Shown one piece after another: positions 61,246 through 64,000 of a stretch of DNA of 64,000 nucleotides; position 1 is the first letter of the stretch, and every line of letters starts with the position of its first letter. The notes beneath the pieces were generated by a model. The model saw nothing but the letters and a program-made list of their open reading frames with translations, was not told the origin of the DNA and ran no database searches. The stretch is from assembly GCA_949825025.1 (NCBI GenBank), contig OX463784.1, positions 11,304,783-11,368,782 on the forward strand. The letters are read 5' to 3'. The translations under genes were made by a program, and so were the position numbers. The stretch comes from Siphlonurus alternatus (Eukaryota > Arthropoda > Insecta > Ephemeroptera > Siphlonuridae).

Positions 61246-61635
61246 TCATTTTTTAAACTTTTGGAGGTTGATTATCCATTATCTCTACAGTCTAATAGTT
61301 TTCAGTTTTAAAAGCGATATCTTTTAATATATTTTTATTGTTTTGTTATATAGTGTAGCTTCTTTATACCCATTTCACTTTTATGCTCTATGCCTCCATT
61401 GTCCTGCTGCAATCATAAAGTTAATGCCTAATATTTTAATTTTTTTAAAACACAAAATAGCAAGTAATTTTACCACATTCTCTAACATTTTTTTATTATT
61501 CAAATTGTTAATAATATATTTATTATTTTCTGAGGTCTATATTTATTTGTTTATCTGTGCTTATAATAGACAGCTGACGGATTTAAGCTAGAATATTTTG
61601 AATGTTGGGAGATTGAGGGAAAATTTTTAAGTACA

Positions 61636-61742
61636 GCCCTTGGAAAATTTCCCTGATTAATAATTGGTGGTAAAGTTTGGCAATACTTTGACGCTGCTGC
61701 CCTCGCTTAAGCAAAGGAAATTTTCCAGGCTGATGACTATAC
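61636..61742. mobile_element. Family B hairpin, diverged copy
   Basis: cccttggaaaatttccct opposed by ggaaattttccaggctga. Confidence 0.55.
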
Positions 61743-62659
61743 TATAACAGTTGGTAAATTTTTGTAAATGTTCATAATTAAGGTATTTAGGGGATATTTT
61801 TGAATTAATAATTAATTTATGTATGATAATTTAAAATTATAAAGTATCATTCTCTATGGTAACGAAATAAAATTATTTTTAGTCAAATTGTAAAATATAA
61901 TGTACTGTATCAAAAAATAGGTTTAATAAAACAATCAATTTTTCATAAAACAATTTTTAATTGTTGCGTCTCAAGAAACTAATACATAAACCATCAATCG
62001 TGCAGGTATTTCCTGTTTCTGTGAAACATTCTGTAAAAAACATAAATTGTGGTCACTGCAAAAGATTTCATGGCGTCATAAAGTTAGTGCGCCCCCTAGT
62101 AGTAACTGCTGGAACTATAGAATAGAATAGAAAATATCTTTTCGTGCGTCTGGCGAGGATTGCTGTATATGATTAACATTGTAAAATCATGTAAATGCTC
62201 TATCAGTAGCCACAGCATAGTTTTATAGAAATGACAACACCATAATTAGTTGTCAAACACTTTCAGACAAATATAAAAAAATATTTCAACTTCGTAAGTG
62301 ATTTCTTTCCTGTAAATTTACTAAATTTGATAATTTTTGTGATTCTCCCCATGCTATAAGTATTGCCGTATCCTCAATGCAAAGAGCAAAATTTGCAGAC
62401 GTCAGCGCCATCTCTTGGTCCTTTATGTCCTATATAGTGATTTTCCTACATATTTTTTTAATGTAACATGCTAACATGAATGACTGGGTTGTGGTGGTAT
62501 ACTCCTTGCCTAGAAAAATTTTGCTCACCAATAAACTCACTAATCACACAGTTACTGTCATTAATTCAGGCAACTCACTAACATGATTAGTAAGGCAACT
62601 ACTGGTTTATTTTGCTTTGTGCATTGTTACAATTATTTGTATTCCATTTTTATTTGTCT
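61743..62659. other. Spacer, no gene seen
   Basis: 62120-62135 (atagaatagaatag) may be a minus-strand retroelement tail. Otherwise AT-rich. Confidence 0.4.
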
Positions 62660-62963
62660 TAAGGGTAAGATAACGCCACCAATGTTAAAAAAAAATCCCT
62701 CACACAAAAATTCTGAAAAAAATTTAAAATGTTCTCCTCTACACCCCCTATCAGTAGCTAAAATATCAGGTACACAAATACGATCTAGTTTTTGAGTTAT
62801 GAATTAGTCAACTTTAAAAATTCATAACTCAAAAACTAGATCGTATTTGTATACCTGATATTTTAGGTACTGATAGGGGGTATAGAGGAGAACATTTTAA
62901 ATTTTTTTCAGAATTTTTGTGAGAGGGATTTTTTTTAACATTGGTGGCGTTACCTTACCCTTA
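62660..62963. mobile_element. Family F element, near-perfect TTAA-flanked foldback
   Basis: TTAA then gggtaagataacgccaccaa at the left; ttggtggcgttaccttaccc then TTAA at the right; long exact central arms (aactcaaaaactagatcgta). Confidence 0.85.
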
Positions 62964-64000
62964 ATTAAATTATTCAAGCTTGCGCGTGTTTGTTAATTAA
63001 TAGCGCCAAATTCGACCTAATTATTATAACCTCTTGATTTCAGCTTTATAGTTATTATGTTAATTATTATATATAATATTTTATTTATTACACATAAAGA
63101 ACCGTGAGGTACATAGTGTTTACAATATTTTAATATATTATTATATTTATATTTTTTTCATTTATAAAATAAAATTCAGACACACAAGGGGTGGGGATGA
63201 TTAAGGGTTAATTAATATAAACTTCCTCCCCCAAATTACTCCCATATTAGCCATGGTACGTTTATGGGAAAATTTCAACATATATTATATGTGCAGCGGG
63301 GGTGGGTCGCCTTAATTATATAATTTTCACATTTTATGACACCCCCCACCCCTGAATCCGTCCGAGTTTTTTCCTTGATGCTAATGATTTCTGCCTATTA
63401 CGAATTTCACCGTGTTCGGCAGGTAAAATGCGGCGCTGTTTCACCGGCTATCAAGGCCGCGCTGCTGACAGTGAAACGTCGCTCGCCGACTTTCATCGCG
63501 AACGGTTGACCCAAATCTCGCGGCCGATTTCTTCGCACGGGGGGAACAGAAGTTGCTCGCTTGCGATTGCTCAAGTTAATTCAAAACTCAGTAATAGAAG
63601 ATGAATTAGTTAGATAAAGTTTTTACATTCAAAATATTTTTAAAAAAATATTTTACGTACAAACATAAATATAATAAATTAAAAATACATCACAGACTTT
63701 TCACCTTTTTTTTTTTTTCTTTTTTTTTTTTTTATAATGGCAGTATAAAATTACTATTAATTATTCGAATATACTAAAATTAAGACATAATTTATTTTAA
63801 TGTCATAGAATTTTTTTCTCATATTTTTTTCTGTTTTAACCATCTGTTGATAGCATTAATTTATTAACATATCTATTTTTACGTGTTTGTTTTGACTCTT
63901 TGCCTCGTAATATAAACCCATCCATGTATTTTATATCTTACTTGTATAATATATTATATAGATGTCTCACACCGCTATAGTAATCCGTCTATGAATTATA
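62964..64000. other. Spacer with GC-rich island
   Basis: 63390-63560 is GC-rich with an open 43-codon frame from ATG 63378 to TGA 63507 and a possible donor at 63421. It could be a first exon or promoter of the next gene, but no homology is seen. Confidence 0.25.

Overview
This is animal nuclear DNA from an AT-rich invertebrate genome: GT-AG introns, short GC-richer exons in a poor AT background, long homopolymers and microsatellites, and many short inverted-repeat (MITE-like) elements. Two protein genes are clearly readable, both on the plus strand. One encodes a Discs-large MAGUK scaffold (DLG; PDZ-PDZ-PDZ-SH3-GUK). The other encodes NKAP, a nuclear RNA-binding and splicing protein. The DLG protein resembles protostome (fly-like) Dlg more than vertebrate paralogues, for example in the [12 protein letters not shown] and PFMLCYTQD segments. 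I infer a protostome, perhaps a spiralian such as a mollusc; the species cannot be fixed from the sequence alone.

Layout. 1-5177: repeats plus a few unexplained open patches. 5178-5273: an in-frame exon like the KYRYQDEDTP..HSPAH exon of vertebrate DLG. That exon normally follows the L27 exons, so the DLG gene probably begins left of this window. 5274-28376: a large intronic or regulatory region full of foldback elements. It holds an alternative first exon at 22499 with an N-terminal Cys pair, a 30-bp microexon at 26348, and a candidate small unidentified membrane-protein 3' end (14409 and 16289). 28377-47965: the DlgA-type first exon, one more small exon, and the 15 exons coding the common 805 residues. 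All junctions keep frame, including two small in-frame exons between SH3 and GUK. 47966-53213: 3'UTR and repeat-rich spacer. 53214-58443: NKAP in seven exons (722 aa from the first ATG), with an RS-rich N-terminus, an added RGG/FGG block, a Lys-rich middle and the conserved C-terminal SynMuv domain. 58444-64000: 3'UTR, MITEs and foldbacks.

The two genes are not obviously linked in function. DLG organises membrane complexes at junctions and synapses; NKAP works in nuclear RNA processing. I see no bacterial-type operon, CRISPR array, rRNA or intact tRNA, and no clear new multi-gene system. The most interesting items are a glycine-rich insertion just before the PDZ3 carboxylate-binding loop, several alternative DLG N-termini, an RGG box inside NKAP, a 36-bp perfect palindrome inserted with a 7-bp target duplication, nested TTA-flanked MITEs, TTAA-flanked elements, and a foldback family whose two arms carry the same open reading frame.
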